From: Planctomycetaceae bacterium UBA6163
GTDB lineage: Bacteria; Planctomycetota; Planctomycetia; Pirellulales; Pirellulaceae
Direction: 5' to 3'
Length of the DNA: 11,255 nucleotides
Assembly (NCBI GenBank): GCA_002428205.1
Contig: DIUH01000434.1
Location: forward strand, 1-11,255
The notes beneath the pieces were generated by a model. The model ran no database searches. It was not told where the DNA came from and was given only the letters and a program-made list of their open reading frames with translations. Both the position numbers and the translations under genes were made by a program. Positions 1 to 7,700 of the stretch are shown here, in pieces; the stretch's first letter is position 1, and each line of letters opens with the position of its first letter.

Positions 1-642
1 AATCACTTGATCGCGACTCCGGTGATCTATGATGGCCTGGTTTATGTCGGAGTCGGCGAAGACCCCGAGCATGGCGAAGGCGCCGGGCACCTGTGGTGCA
101 TCGATCCGACCAAGCGTGGCGATGTCAGCCCGACGCAGGTGTTTCACATCGACGATCCCAACACGCCACTGCCCCATCGTCGCTTACAAGCGATGATCGA
201 AAAGGATGGCGAACTGGAACGCGATAATCCGAACTCGGCGGCCGTGTGGCATTACGTTGGCAATGATCCTGAAGAGTTCGAACAAACGATGCACCGCACT
301 TGCGGTACGGTTGCGATCAAAGACGATTTGTTGTTCGTTGCTGACTTCAGTGGCCTGTTGCACTGTGTCGACGCCAAGACCGGCAACGGTTATTGGACCT
401 ACGACATGTTTGCCGCGTCGTGGGCCAGTCCTTTGATCGTCGGCAATCGCGTTTATATCGGCGACGAAGACGGCGACATCGCGATCTTTGAAGTTTCGAA
501 AGAGATGAATCAGATTGGTGAAATCAATATGGGATCGGCGGTTTATACAACACCAATCGTCGCCAACGACACGCTATTCATCGCCAACCGAAACCGATTG
601 TTCGCGATCCAACAGGGTGCCAAGAGCGAACCGGCAGAGTGA
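1..642 (+). CDS. PQQ-type beta-propeller repeat protein, C-terminal part (5'-truncated by window edge)
   Basis: The frame is open from the first base of the window, so the 211 residues beginning at the TTG at position 7 are only the tail of a longer protein. The visible part is made of beta-propeller blades of the pyrroloquinoline-quinone/BamB-like type. Each has a paired 'DGLVYVGV...GHLWCIDP' pattern, seen again as 'DDLLFVADFSGLLHCVDAKTG', 'GNRVYIGDEDGDIAIFEV' and a last short blade 'NDTLFIANRNRLFAIQ'. Between the first two blades lies a roughly 70-residue acidic insertion with 'HIDDPNTPLPHRR' and 'NPNSAAVWHYVG'. Such proteins are usually secreted or periplasmic. Whether this one binds PQQ, works as an enzyme or is only a scaffold cannot be told without its N-terminus. 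It is followed by a strong terminator and faces the membrane fusion gene convergently. The blade assignment is fairly secure; the biochemical role is not known. Confidence 0.85.
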   Translation, partial: NHLIATPVIYDGLVYVGVGEDPEHGEGAGHLWCIDPTKRGDVSPTQVFHIDDPNTPLPHRRLQAMIEKDGELERDNPNSAAVWHYVGNDPEEFEQTMHRTCGTVAIKDDLLFVADFSGLLHCVDAKTGNGYWTYDMFAASWASPLIVGNRVYIGDEDGDIAIFEVSKEMNQIGEINMGSAVYTTPIVANDTLFIANRNRLFAIQQGAKSEPAE

Positions 643-667
643 TCGCTTAACATCGAGATGACCACGC

Positions 668-704
668 AAACGGCTTGAGGATTATAAACCTCGAGCCGTT
701 TTTT
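668..704 (+). terminator. Intrinsic terminator after the beta-propeller gene
   Basis: A 13-bp stem (668-680 with 689-701, including one U-G wobble) closes an 8-nt A/T-rich loop and runs straight into a T tract ending at 704. It lies 26 bp after the TGA of the beta-propeller gene. Read on the minus strand the same hairpin is followed by only three T residues, so it is probably a weak terminator for the convergent membrane fusion gene. No better minus-strand terminator is visible in 643-770. Confidence 0.9.
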
Positions 705-770
705 ATTGCCCAATCTTTTTGACGCGACAAGCACGGTGTAAGCCACACGCCGTCGATTCGGGCGACTGAA

Positions 771-2147
771 TCAATTCGGGTTCGTTGGAATTTCGATTTC
801 GATCTCGCCGTTGATGGCGACTTCCTGACCGGGTCGAAGACGTTCGTTGCCACGGACGACGATCGTGTCATTCTCGGCTAATGAGCCTTCAACCAGTGGT
901 TCAACCGCGATCAGGCTGTCGAGAGATGCGCCGATGTTGACACCAACGGCCACTGCTTTGCCGTCAACAATTTTCATAATCGTTGGTTGTGCGCCACCCA
1001 ACTGCAATGCATCTTTGGGGACCATCAACGAGACCCGCTCGACACTGGTCGGCAGTTTAACTTGCGCGAGCATGCCGGGCAGGAGTGGGTGAATGCCCGA
1101 TTCGGCTGGATTCGCGACGCGTACTTTGACAGGAAACGTTCGCGCCCTGGCATCGGCCAACGGCACGACTCGAACGACTTCGCCTGCAAAGACGCGTCCT
1201 GGTATTGCGTCGACGCGAACGACAACTTCCAAGCCTTGGCGCACGAAGCCGATATTCGTTTCCGGCACGTAGACGTCGATTTCGACCGGATCGATTTCGA
1301 CCACTTCCGCGACCGCCATGCCCTGTTGAACCCACGCGCCGGCCTGAGTCATTTCGTTGATTACGAAACCATCAAACGGGGCACGTACGGTGTACTTGTC
1401 GAGTCGATCTTCCAGTCCGGCAATCACCTGTTCTTGCACAGCCACTCGCGCGGCGGCCTGTTTGATCCGTTCGGGACGCGGGCCTTCACGCACCAGAGCC
1501 AATTGGCTGTTCGCTTCGGCCAGCATGGCAGCGGCTTGCAGTGCTGCTGCGCGGGCTTCCTCGAACTCGTCTTGTGAGATTCCGGATCCGGCTTTGGACA
1601 ATCGATCGGCGCGATTGAACTTCGTGCGGGCGTAGTCTTGCATCGCCGAAGCAGCATCGACGGTCGCTTCGGCCAGTCGCACTTCGTCTGGTCTGGCCCC
1701 GTTTCGCAGTTCTTCCAATTCGGCCAATCTCAAGTCGAGTTCGGCCTTGGCACCTTCGATCTCGATTTCAATCGTCGCGGTACGAATCAGCGCCAGCGTG
1801 TCGCGTGCTTGAATCGCTTGGCCCGCCTTAACCGGAAACTCAAGCACCCGGCCATCGACCGCACTGCCAACGACGGTGCGGCGGTTCGCGGTCACATTCC
1901 CAATGAACGCTTGCTTGCCCGCGACGTTAAATTGAACCACTTTGGTGACCACAACCGATGCTGGTCCCTGCTGGGCAATCGCCGACGATGCGGTCAATGT
2001 AACGACCAGCAGAACGCCCAGATTGGTGGCAAAGCGATTCAGTGGCGAGGCGTCTGGCAAATGGCGGGAGCGACATTGACGGTGGTCGGTGGGCATAATC
2101 TGTGGGGACCGGTTGAAGAGTGTTTTCTTGAATTTGCTTTTGGACAA
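771..2147 (-). CDS. HlyD/RND-type efflux membrane fusion protein (periplasmic adaptor)
   Basis: This 458-residue protein has the full layout of a periplasmic adaptor linking an inner-membrane pump to an outer-membrane channel. A signal peptide has its hydrophobic core at about residues 43-58 ('LGVLLVVTLTASSAIA'), with likely cleavage before QQ. Two halves of a barrel-sandwich (lipoyl-like) domain lie at about 91-124 and 251-285 ('RAPFDGFV'). A long charged, alanine-rich coiled-coil hairpin lies between them, with related turns 'RNGARPDEVR' and 'REGPRPERIK'. A beta-barrel follows at about 286-366 and a membrane-proximal domain at about 367-450. The start is TTG. An AGGAGG sequence lies just 2 nt upstream, which is very close, and an in-frame ATG at 2094-2096 (residue 18) would give a more usual signal-peptide n-region. 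No RND, ABC or MFS pump gene is visible nearby, so its partner is unknown. The DUF937 gene 60 bp upstream on the same strand may share its transcript. Confidence 0.9.
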   Translation of the reverse strand: MSKSKFKKTLFNRSPQIMPTDHRQCRSRHLPDASPLNRFATNLGVLLVVTLTASSAIAQQGPASVVVTKVVQFNVAGKQAFIGNVTANRRTVVGSAVDGRVLEFPVKAGQAIQARDTLALIRTATIEIEIEGAKAELDLRLAELEELRNGARPDEVRLAEATVDAASAMQDYARTKFNRADRLSKAGSGISQDEFEEARAAALQAAAMLAEANSQLALVREGPRPERIKQAAARVAVQEQVIAGLEDRLDKYTVRAPFDGFVINEMTQAGAWVQQGMAVAEVVEIDPVEIDVYVPETNIGFVRQGLEVVVRVDAIPGRVFAGEVVRVVPLADARARTFPVKVRVANPAESGIHPLLPGMLAQVKLPTSVERVSLMVPKDALQLGGAQPTIMKIVDGKAVAVGVNIGASLDSLIAVEPLVEGSLAENDTIVVRGNERLRPGQEVAINGEIEIEIPTNPN

Positions 2148-2149
2148 CT

Positions 2150-2155
2150 CCTCCT
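2150..2155 (-). promoter_or_regulatory. Consensus Shine-Dalgarno, unusually close to a TTG start
   Basis: On the minus strand AGGAGG is separated by only AG from the TTG at 2145-2147. Used as AGGAG the spacing is 3 nt, at the short limit. It favours the TTG over the ATG at 2094-2096, which has no ribosome-binding sequence before it, but the spacing leaves the start uncertain. Confidence 0.5.
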
Positions 2156-2207
2156 ATTTTAGTCGACGCAGCGGCATGCGATCAGTTGTATCACGAGGAT
2201 CTTAGCA

Positions 2208-2996
2208 CTAGGGCGCCGCCAATTGGGGTACCGAGTCAGGGCCCGGCATGGGCTGGACGGCGCTCGGCGGCATGGCGGATTCGTCCGCATCCTGCGGCGC
2301 GAGGCGATTGGGTTTGTCGACCTTCGCCGGGTTGAAAACATACCGCACCAGGGCGAACACGATAATCGCCGTAAGGATAAACGCCATAATCAAAGAGAAG
2401 CAGAAACCCCAGGAATTGACCGAGGGAACAAACTCATCGGTAGCGTCTTGAGATGGCGGACGAGGCAGTTCAAGGATGTCAACGATTTCTAGCGGCATCG
2501 CTGTGACAAGTTCGTTTTGAGTGGCCAGCAAACGTTTGCGAAATTTTTCGGGCGGCCCAGCTTGAACGACACTTTCGCCGGCGATCGTATCGATAATCAT
2601 CGGTGCAAGCATCGACCACAAGGAACGAAGCGTAGAAACCTTAAACCCGAGGTCGCTTGACACCAAAGCGACGATCGGATCGGCGTCAGGACCAAGCAGT
2701 TTGTCGATCAACAATCTGCCCCGCTTGCTGATTTCATCCGCCTTGCCGCTGGTGAGCATTGCGGGAAGTCGATCGATCATCGTGCCGTCGTACTGGCCAT
2801 CGCGAATGATCTCTTGCAGATGGTCGAACCCCGATTGCTGGCGCGATGTTTTGACCATCGCCGCGAGGAAAACTGGAACGAAAGTCACAAAGCCTGCTTT
2901 AGCGGTTGTCGGATCGAGCCCGAGTTGGCCGCCAATTGCCGCAATTGTCGAATCACTGAATCGCGACTTTACTGTGTTAAACAGATTCAAATCCAT
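2208..2996 (-). CDS. DUF937 domain protein with a C-terminal transmembrane anchor
   Basis: The ATG at 2994-2996 gives a 262-residue protein starting MDLNLFNTVKSRFSDS, which matches the usual beginning of DUF937 proteins; the longer TTG version adds 14 residues without support. The N-terminal 140 residues follow the DUF937 pattern: a short amphipathic helix, 'IGGQLGLDPTTAKAG', a Gly/Asp-rich middle with 'ISKRGRLLIDKLLGPDAD', then 'GFKVSTLRSLWSMLAPMII'. After a linker (about residues 141-195) comes one clear membrane helix at about 196-220 ('FSLIMAFILTAIIVFALV') and a proline-rich tail of about 42 residues. The function of the DUF937 family is not known to me. The anchor suggests a membrane-tethered protein with its folded domain probably cytoplasmic. 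No good ribosome-binding site precedes the ATG. The membrane fusion gene follows after 60 bp with no terminator between, so co-transcription is likely. Confidence 0.75.
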   Translation of the reverse strand: MDLNLFNTVKSRFSDSTIAAIGGQLGLDPTTAKAGFVTFVPVFLAAMVKTSRQQSGFDHLQEIIRDGQYDGTMIDRLPAMLTSGKADEISKRGRLLIDKLLGPDADPIVALVSSDLGFKVSTLRSLWSMLAPMIIDTIAGESVVQAGPPEKFRKRLLATQNELVTAMPLEIVDILELPRPPSQDATDEFVPSVNSWGFCFSLIMAFILTAIIVFALVRYVFNPAKVDKPNRLAPQDADESAMPPSAVQPMPGPDSVPQLAAP

Positions 2997-3050
2997 CAGG
3001 CTGATCGCTAAGAAGACAAGGTGCGGGGGGCATATCAACTAAGGAGCGGT

Positions 3051-3134
3051 CGATAAATAAGTGTCCGGTACCTTTTCCCACGAAGCGAGTCCGAAGGGTG
3101 CTCTGCAGAAAAGGTACCGGACACTTATTTATCG
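3051..3134. repeat. REP/MITE-like palindrome with GTGTCCGGTACC arms
   Basis: Two perfect 27-bp inverted arms (3051-3077 and 3108-3134) enclose a 30-nt spacer. Each arm contains GTGTCCGGTACC, in which GGTACC is itself self-complementary, and an A/T-rich outer end (CGATAAATAA). Partial complementarity continues just outside the arms. Transcribed from either strand it would form a very stable hairpin. The arm sequence resembles dispersed REP-type palindromes that I associate with RAYT (TnpA-REP) transposases in aquatic bacteria. Only one copy and no transposase is present here, so mobility is inferred. It lies about 55 bp upstream of the DUF937 ATG, where it could affect that gene's promoter. 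Confidence 0.8.
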
Positions 3135-3158
3135 CCGGCTTAATTTTTTGCGGCTACT

Positions 3159-3178
3159 CGAGTGTATCGAGTGTATCG
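3159..3178. repeat. Short direct repeat, 9-bp unit in two copies
   Basis: CGAGTGTAT occurs twice head to tail (3159-3167 and 3168-3176), followed by CG from a third unit. It lies 25 bp beyond the palindrome's right arm. It may be a minor slippage product; no function can be assigned. Confidence 0.5.
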
Positions 3179-3448
3179 GTTTTTTCACTTTCGACAGAGG
3201 GGGCAGAGTTCCCCTTTCGGATTGTTTTTTGAATACCGAATGAGCTCGATTTATGGGACCGTGTTCCGTGGGTGCGGTGTCTGGATTTACCCCGATGACC
3301 GTTTATGATTTTGCCAACGGCAGTGGATCGCCGGTAATGATTGATAAACACCGCTGTTTGTAGAGATCTAGCCAGGTTTCGCTCGTCGCCGAATTGATCA
3401 CAATGGTGTCAGCGGCGAGCAAGTAGAAAAGGACAAATCATCGCTTTT

Positions 3449-4294
3449 GTGGCAAATGTTTTGGAACCAACAAAATCAAACACACCTATCGCAGTGGTCA
3501 CAGGCGGTTCGGCAGGATTGGGGATTGAGATCGTTTCGGCTTTGGTCGTCGCCGGTTTTGACATCGTCATTATCGGCCGCAGCCAAGAACGTTTGGAATC
3601 GGCTGGCGAGCAATTGGATGCGATCCTGCGGTGGTCCGGTCGGCGGGTAAAGCTGGTTGTTGGTGATGTCAGCGATCAGGACTGTGTGAACCGTATATTC
3701 GCCGACCTGCAAGGCGAGTGGGGGCGGTTGGATGTTTTGGTCAATTGTGTCGGCATTAGCGACCGTGGTCGCGTTGAGGATTTGACCGGCCCAAGGGTAC
3801 GTGAGTTGATTGATGCCAACGTGCTTTCAGCGCTGTATTGTTCACAGGCTGCGTTGCCGATGTTGCGAGCCAGCCAAGGTGTGGTTGTGAATATCGGATC
3901 GCTGTCATCCAAAGTCGGCGCCCGTTATTTGGGCGGGTATTCTTTGGCCAAGCACGCCCTGGCGGGATTGACCCAACAAATGCGACTGGAGTGGCGAGAA
4001 TATGGTGTGCATGTCGCATTGATTAACCCAGGCCCGATCATGCGAGATGATGCTGGGCAGCGATATGCGGGCGCTGGCGGTGATCTTCCGGATTCGGCGA
4101 GGCTGCCCGCCGGCGGTGCGAAGTTAAAAGGAATGCCGCCCCAGAAAGTCGCTCAGGCAGTCGTCCGAGCCGTCCGGAAACGTTCGCCAGATATCATCTT
4201 GCCGGGATATCTCAGATTGCTGGTGGCGATCGGACACGCCTTGCCACGGCTTGGTGATTGGTTGCTTTTGAAGTTTACCAGTCCAAGACCTTAA
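3449..4294 (+). CDS. Classical short-chain dehydrogenase/reductase (SDR)
   Basis: A complete 281-residue NAD(P)-dependent oxidoreductase of the classical SDR type. Visible landmarks are the cofactor loop TGGSAGLG (residues 18-25), acidic D73 in 'GDVSD' that contacts the adenine, NCVG at 99-102 in place of the usual NNAG, N124 in the helix, and the catalytic triad S151, Y164 and K168 with canonical spacing ('YSLAK'). The 'NPGPIMRD' segment (193-200) follows the active site. R44 after the second strand ('IIGRSQ') hints at NADPH preference. The C-terminus has a hydrophobic stretch (about 255-276) that could contact membrane or a partner. The start is GTG, and the nearest ribosome-binding sequence (AAAAGGA, 3427-3433) is 15 nt away, longer than usual, but no better in-frame start exists. 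It is monocistronic, and the substrate cannot be predicted from the sequence. Confidence 0.93.
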   Translation: MANVLEPTKSNTPIAVVTGGSAGLGIEIVSALVVAGFDIVIIGRSQERLESAGEQLDAILRWSGRRVKLVVGDVSDQDCVNRIFADLQGEWGRLDVLVNCVGISDRGRVEDLTGPRVRELIDANVLSALYCSQAALPMLRASQGVVVNIGSLSSKVGARYLGGYSLAKHALAGLTQQMRLEWREYGVHVALINPGPIMRDDAGQRYAGAGGDLPDSARLPAGGAKLKGMPPQKVAQAVVRAVRKRSPDIILPGYLRLLVAIGHALPRLGDWLLLKFTSPRP

Positions 4295-4371
4295 CGCGGA
4301 TTGACAACTTACCCGCATCCTTGAATCTGCGTCGTAGAATCGTCGTCCATGATTGGCATTGTGTATGACTG

Positions 4372-4761
4372 TCACGGCGCGTGAATGATTTCAAGCGATG
4401 CCGAGGCTAGTGACGCATCTGGGAATCGCTCCGCAGCGATTCTTACAACCACTTCGTTGTGAGGCAGTAGAAGGCGACCAATTTCGATCGACGATTCCGA
4501 CGGCGTGTCGATCGGTGATCCATTGAAGTGGATCGAAGCGGCAATCGGAAGTAAGTCGCTTTGCAGGCAGACCGAATCGTCGCTATTCAAACCCGTCGGT
4601 CGATTGAACGAGCGTCTGTAGGTGGCGAAGCGAGCGTTTGAAGAAATGATCGATGAATCGGGCAGCGATACAGCGATCTCATGCTGGTCATCGGTCATTG
4701 CCCCCGAATCGTCCATCCGTTTCCACGCAGCGTGTAAGCGGATGGTGTGATGCGAGGGCAT
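4372..4761 (-). CDS. Small protein resembling a GH2-type sugar-binding (jelly-roll) domain
   Basis: A 129-residue protein with no signal peptide or membrane segment. It begins MPSHHTIRLHAAWKR and carries 'ATYRRSFNRPTGLNSDD', then 'AASIHFNGSPI' and 'IEIGRLLLPHNEVVVRI'. This order (R-R-F-x-R-P-x-G-L, then a strand ending in an NG turn, then L-x-x-x-N-E-V) is that of the galactose-binding-like jelly roll at the front of glycoside hydrolase family 2 enzymes. Here it stands alone without a catalytic domain. Similar short proteins occur in planctomycetes to my recollection, but I cannot check this. The gene starts 28 bp after the stop of the giant surface protein on the same strand with no terminator between, so it probably shares that transcript. 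No ribosome-binding sequence is evident. It ends 77 bp from the convergent SDR gene, and 4295-4371 shows no clear terminator. The fold is a moderate-confidence call; the ligand is unknown. Confidence 0.65.
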   Translation of the reverse strand: MPSHHTIRLHAAWKRMDDSGAMTDDQHEIAVSLPDSSIISSNARFATYRRSFNRPTGLNSDDSVCLQSDLLPIAASIHFNGSPIDTPSESSIEIGRLLLPHNEVVVRIAAERFPDASLASASLEIIHAP

Positions 4762-4789
4762 GCGACGATGACCAGGTTATTCAATACGA

Positions 4790-7700
4790 TTAAAAGATAC
4801 CCGACGCCAGCACTTGGTCGACCGAGTCACGGTAGTTGCCATACTCGCGTTGAAGAGCATCTTCGGCCGAATCGATGAACGTTAGGCTGTTCACGTTTCG
4901 GAAGACCTGTACCACCGCGCGAGTGGAGTTGACAACAAAGTCACCATTTTCTTTGGACAACAGAGCGGTTCGTACCGTCCCATCTTCCATGATCAATGTC
5001 AACAGTGCCGTGGCACCCGAGCGACCGACGGCAATTTCGGCGAACAAAACGTTATCAAAACCCTGCGTCAGTTCAAAGACCTGTTGATCACCATTGGACG
5101 GGTTGACAATCATTGTCGCCAAACCGAACTCGGGACGACTGGAGTTATAAGGCGAGTTCGGGTCGGACAGCAGGTATTGCGATACGAGCAATGCTCCGGT
5201 GCCTTGGGCCAAACCTCTGCGTCCGAGTACCGTGAAGTCCAAGCCTGCGTAGTTCAAGCCACCGTCTTCACCGATTTCGATTGTGAAAGATCGGCCAGCG
5301 GATTGGGCTGGTAAATCTGACGCGTTGAAGCTGGCACCAAAGATCAGTGTATCTGGCGTCTCAAAAGTGACCTGATAGATTCCTGGCGGTACATCATCAA
5401 ACAAGTAACGTCCGTCAGCGTTGGTCAGCACAACCTGATCGATCTGTTGGCCGAACGAGTTTTGATCCGGAGGGCTGGTCAATCGGACCATAACTCCACC
5501 CATCGCCGGTTCATTTGCATCCCGAACATTATTACGAATCGGCCGGCTGACGCTTTCAATATAGTCGATGAAGATCGACCCAGAAATTGTCGAAGGCACG
5601 AACTCGCGAACGTTTACCGTTACCGTGGCGGTCGACGTTTGACCGTCACTGGTCATCGTGTAGTTAAACGACGTCAGGCCAACAAAACCTGGTGTTGGCG
5701 TAAACGTCACGCTGTTGTTTGAGGGGTTAAAGACGACAGTCCCTGCGGTGGTGCCCGGGATGGCCGAGGCGGCGGTTACCACGGGCCGCAAGCCTGATGG
5801 ATTCGGCCGCGCTGGAGTATCGTTCTGAGTCAGTTGAGCCGATGTGTAGGTCGTCGACGTGTCGGCGGTCGCGTTCACCGAATCGGCAACCGCCACTGGC
5901 GGAAGCTGTGTCGGATTGATCGTGATCGCGATCGTTCCGGTGTCCGAAACGCCGTCCACCGTTGCACGGTAGACGATCGAATCGGTGAAGACGGTTTGAT
6001 TGAAGTCAAACGCTCGGGGAGTGTAGGTCAACGTGTTACCTGTAATCGTTGCCGTTCCGAGCGACGGCGGCGTCACAATCGTAAAGCTTGGTGGCAAGTT
6101 AACCGAAACGGTGGCCGACAATTGCAATGGCGTGCCCTGTGGCGCGACATTGGGCTGTGCCTCATTAACGGTTAGCGTGCGATCGGGTGCCGACACGGTC
6201 AATTCGGTGACGGTGATGGTATTGGTTTCAACAACACCCTCAACCGTTACGCGATAGTTAAACGAGATTTGGCCAATCGAACCGGTGGCTGGCGGCGTGT
6301 AGGTCAACAACCCGGTGCTGGAATTCACCACGGCGCTACCGACAGAGGGCTGCGAGGCCAGGGCATAAACCGGGTCCGCGTCACTGCCAGTGACTGTAAC
6401 AAGAGTAGGCAGGGAAAGCGTTACCGCAGGGCCACCAGGGAATGAGACTAACGACCCCGGCAATGTTTGAATCGCGATCCCTTCGCTGATCGTGACCGTT
6501 GAAGTTGCCGACTTCCCAGCCACGGTTGCAGTGAAGCTGAAGGAAGTCGTGCCGAACTCAACTGCGGGTGGCGTGTAAGTGACGCTGTTACCAACAAGTA
6601 CAGCCGTTCCTGCCAAGCCAGCGTCGTCGATCGTGAAGGTTGGCAAATCATCGGTACCGGTTATGGTCACCAGATTAGACAGGTTGATCTCCTGTGCGGG
6701 ATCGCCTGGCAATGCGGTAACGTTCAATGGCCGAGCCGTGATCGAAGCAACCTCGGTGATCGTGATCACACCGGTGTCGGTCGCGCCTGCAAAGCCTGGA
6801 ATAGCTGGCAAGCTGGCAGAATAGCTAAAGCTGTCAGTACCGAAACGAGTCGTCGGCGGGGTGTAGGTCAAAACACCGTTAACCAGCGAGACGGTTCCCT
6901 GGGTACCGGACGTATTGAGCGCGATCGTTGGTGTGGTCGAGGTGCCGGTGGTCGAAACCAACGCACCTGGGAACGGATTGATAACGATCGAGTCGCCACC
7001 TTGGATCGCTTCGAATTGGTCGTCCTCAGCGATGACCGTGATTTCTTGATTGACAGTGACCGATACGGTTGATTCGGCTGTTTTGACGTCATCGCCCAGA
7101 CTGGTGACGCGGTAGCCGAATGACGTATTGCCCGATTGCGTTGTCGAAGGGGTAAAAGTCACGATCCCCCCAGCACCCAGAACGGCTGTGCCGAGCGTCG
7201 CAGTTGGTGGAATCAACTCGAAGGACACCTGCGTTCCGGCTGGCGTGACCGAGATCAGGTTATTCAAATTAATCGTTACCGGAAGGCCATTTTGGAACGC
7301 GCTCAGAGAGCCTGGATTGGCGGACAAAACAACCGGTTCGCGGGCAACATTGATCGTGATCGTACCGGTGTCGCTGACACCGTTAACCGTCACGGTGTAG
7401 TCCAAAGACGTCTGGCCAGAGGTCACAGTCGGTGGAGTGTAAACCAACGCGCCAGTCGACGGATTCACCTGGGCCGACCCGAACGAAGGGTTGGTGATGG
7501 AGAACGACCGCGGCAAGCCATCTCCGTTGCCTACCGTGACCAACGGATTCAATTGCAGGGTCACAGGCGTTCCGCTTTGGACCGCATCGAGCGAACCATC
7601 GGCAGCATCAACCGTAACCGGCAGCGCAGTCACGGTAACGGTGATCGTGCCCGTATCGGTCACACCGCCAATGGTTACTGAATAATCGAACGACGTGGTA

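Larger units (their letters stand above)
2997..3448. other. Gene-free interval between DUF937 and SDR genes
   Basis: This 452-bp stretch separates two divergently oriented genes and must hold both promoters. The only strong structure is the long palindrome at 3051-3134, followed by a T6 run and a short direct repeat. A weak promoter-like pair for the SDR gene is TTGCCA at 3311-3316 and TAATGA at 3335-3340 with an 18-bp spacer; I would not rely on it. Small frames across this region have no coding character. Confidence 0.6.

Noticed and set aside
987..1577. 196-residue plus-strand frame opposite the membrane fusion gene
   Set aside because: It is antisense to a clear HlyD-type gene, and its Cys/His/Arg-rich composition is that of a shadow frame.
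3051..3134. Palindrome as a complete insertion sequence
   Set aside because: Only 30 nt lie between the arms, there is no transposase and no flanking target-site duplication was seen.
3061..3243. 60-residue plus-strand frame overlapping the palindrome
   Set aside because: Its first third is a translation of the inverted repeat and the rest has no coding pattern, start signal or recognisable domain; it is a chance frame.
3154..3351. 65-residue minus-strand frame between the palindrome and the SDR gene
   Set aside because: Its sequence is rich in Arg, His and Ser, with no recognisable domain and no ribosome-binding site; treated as noise.
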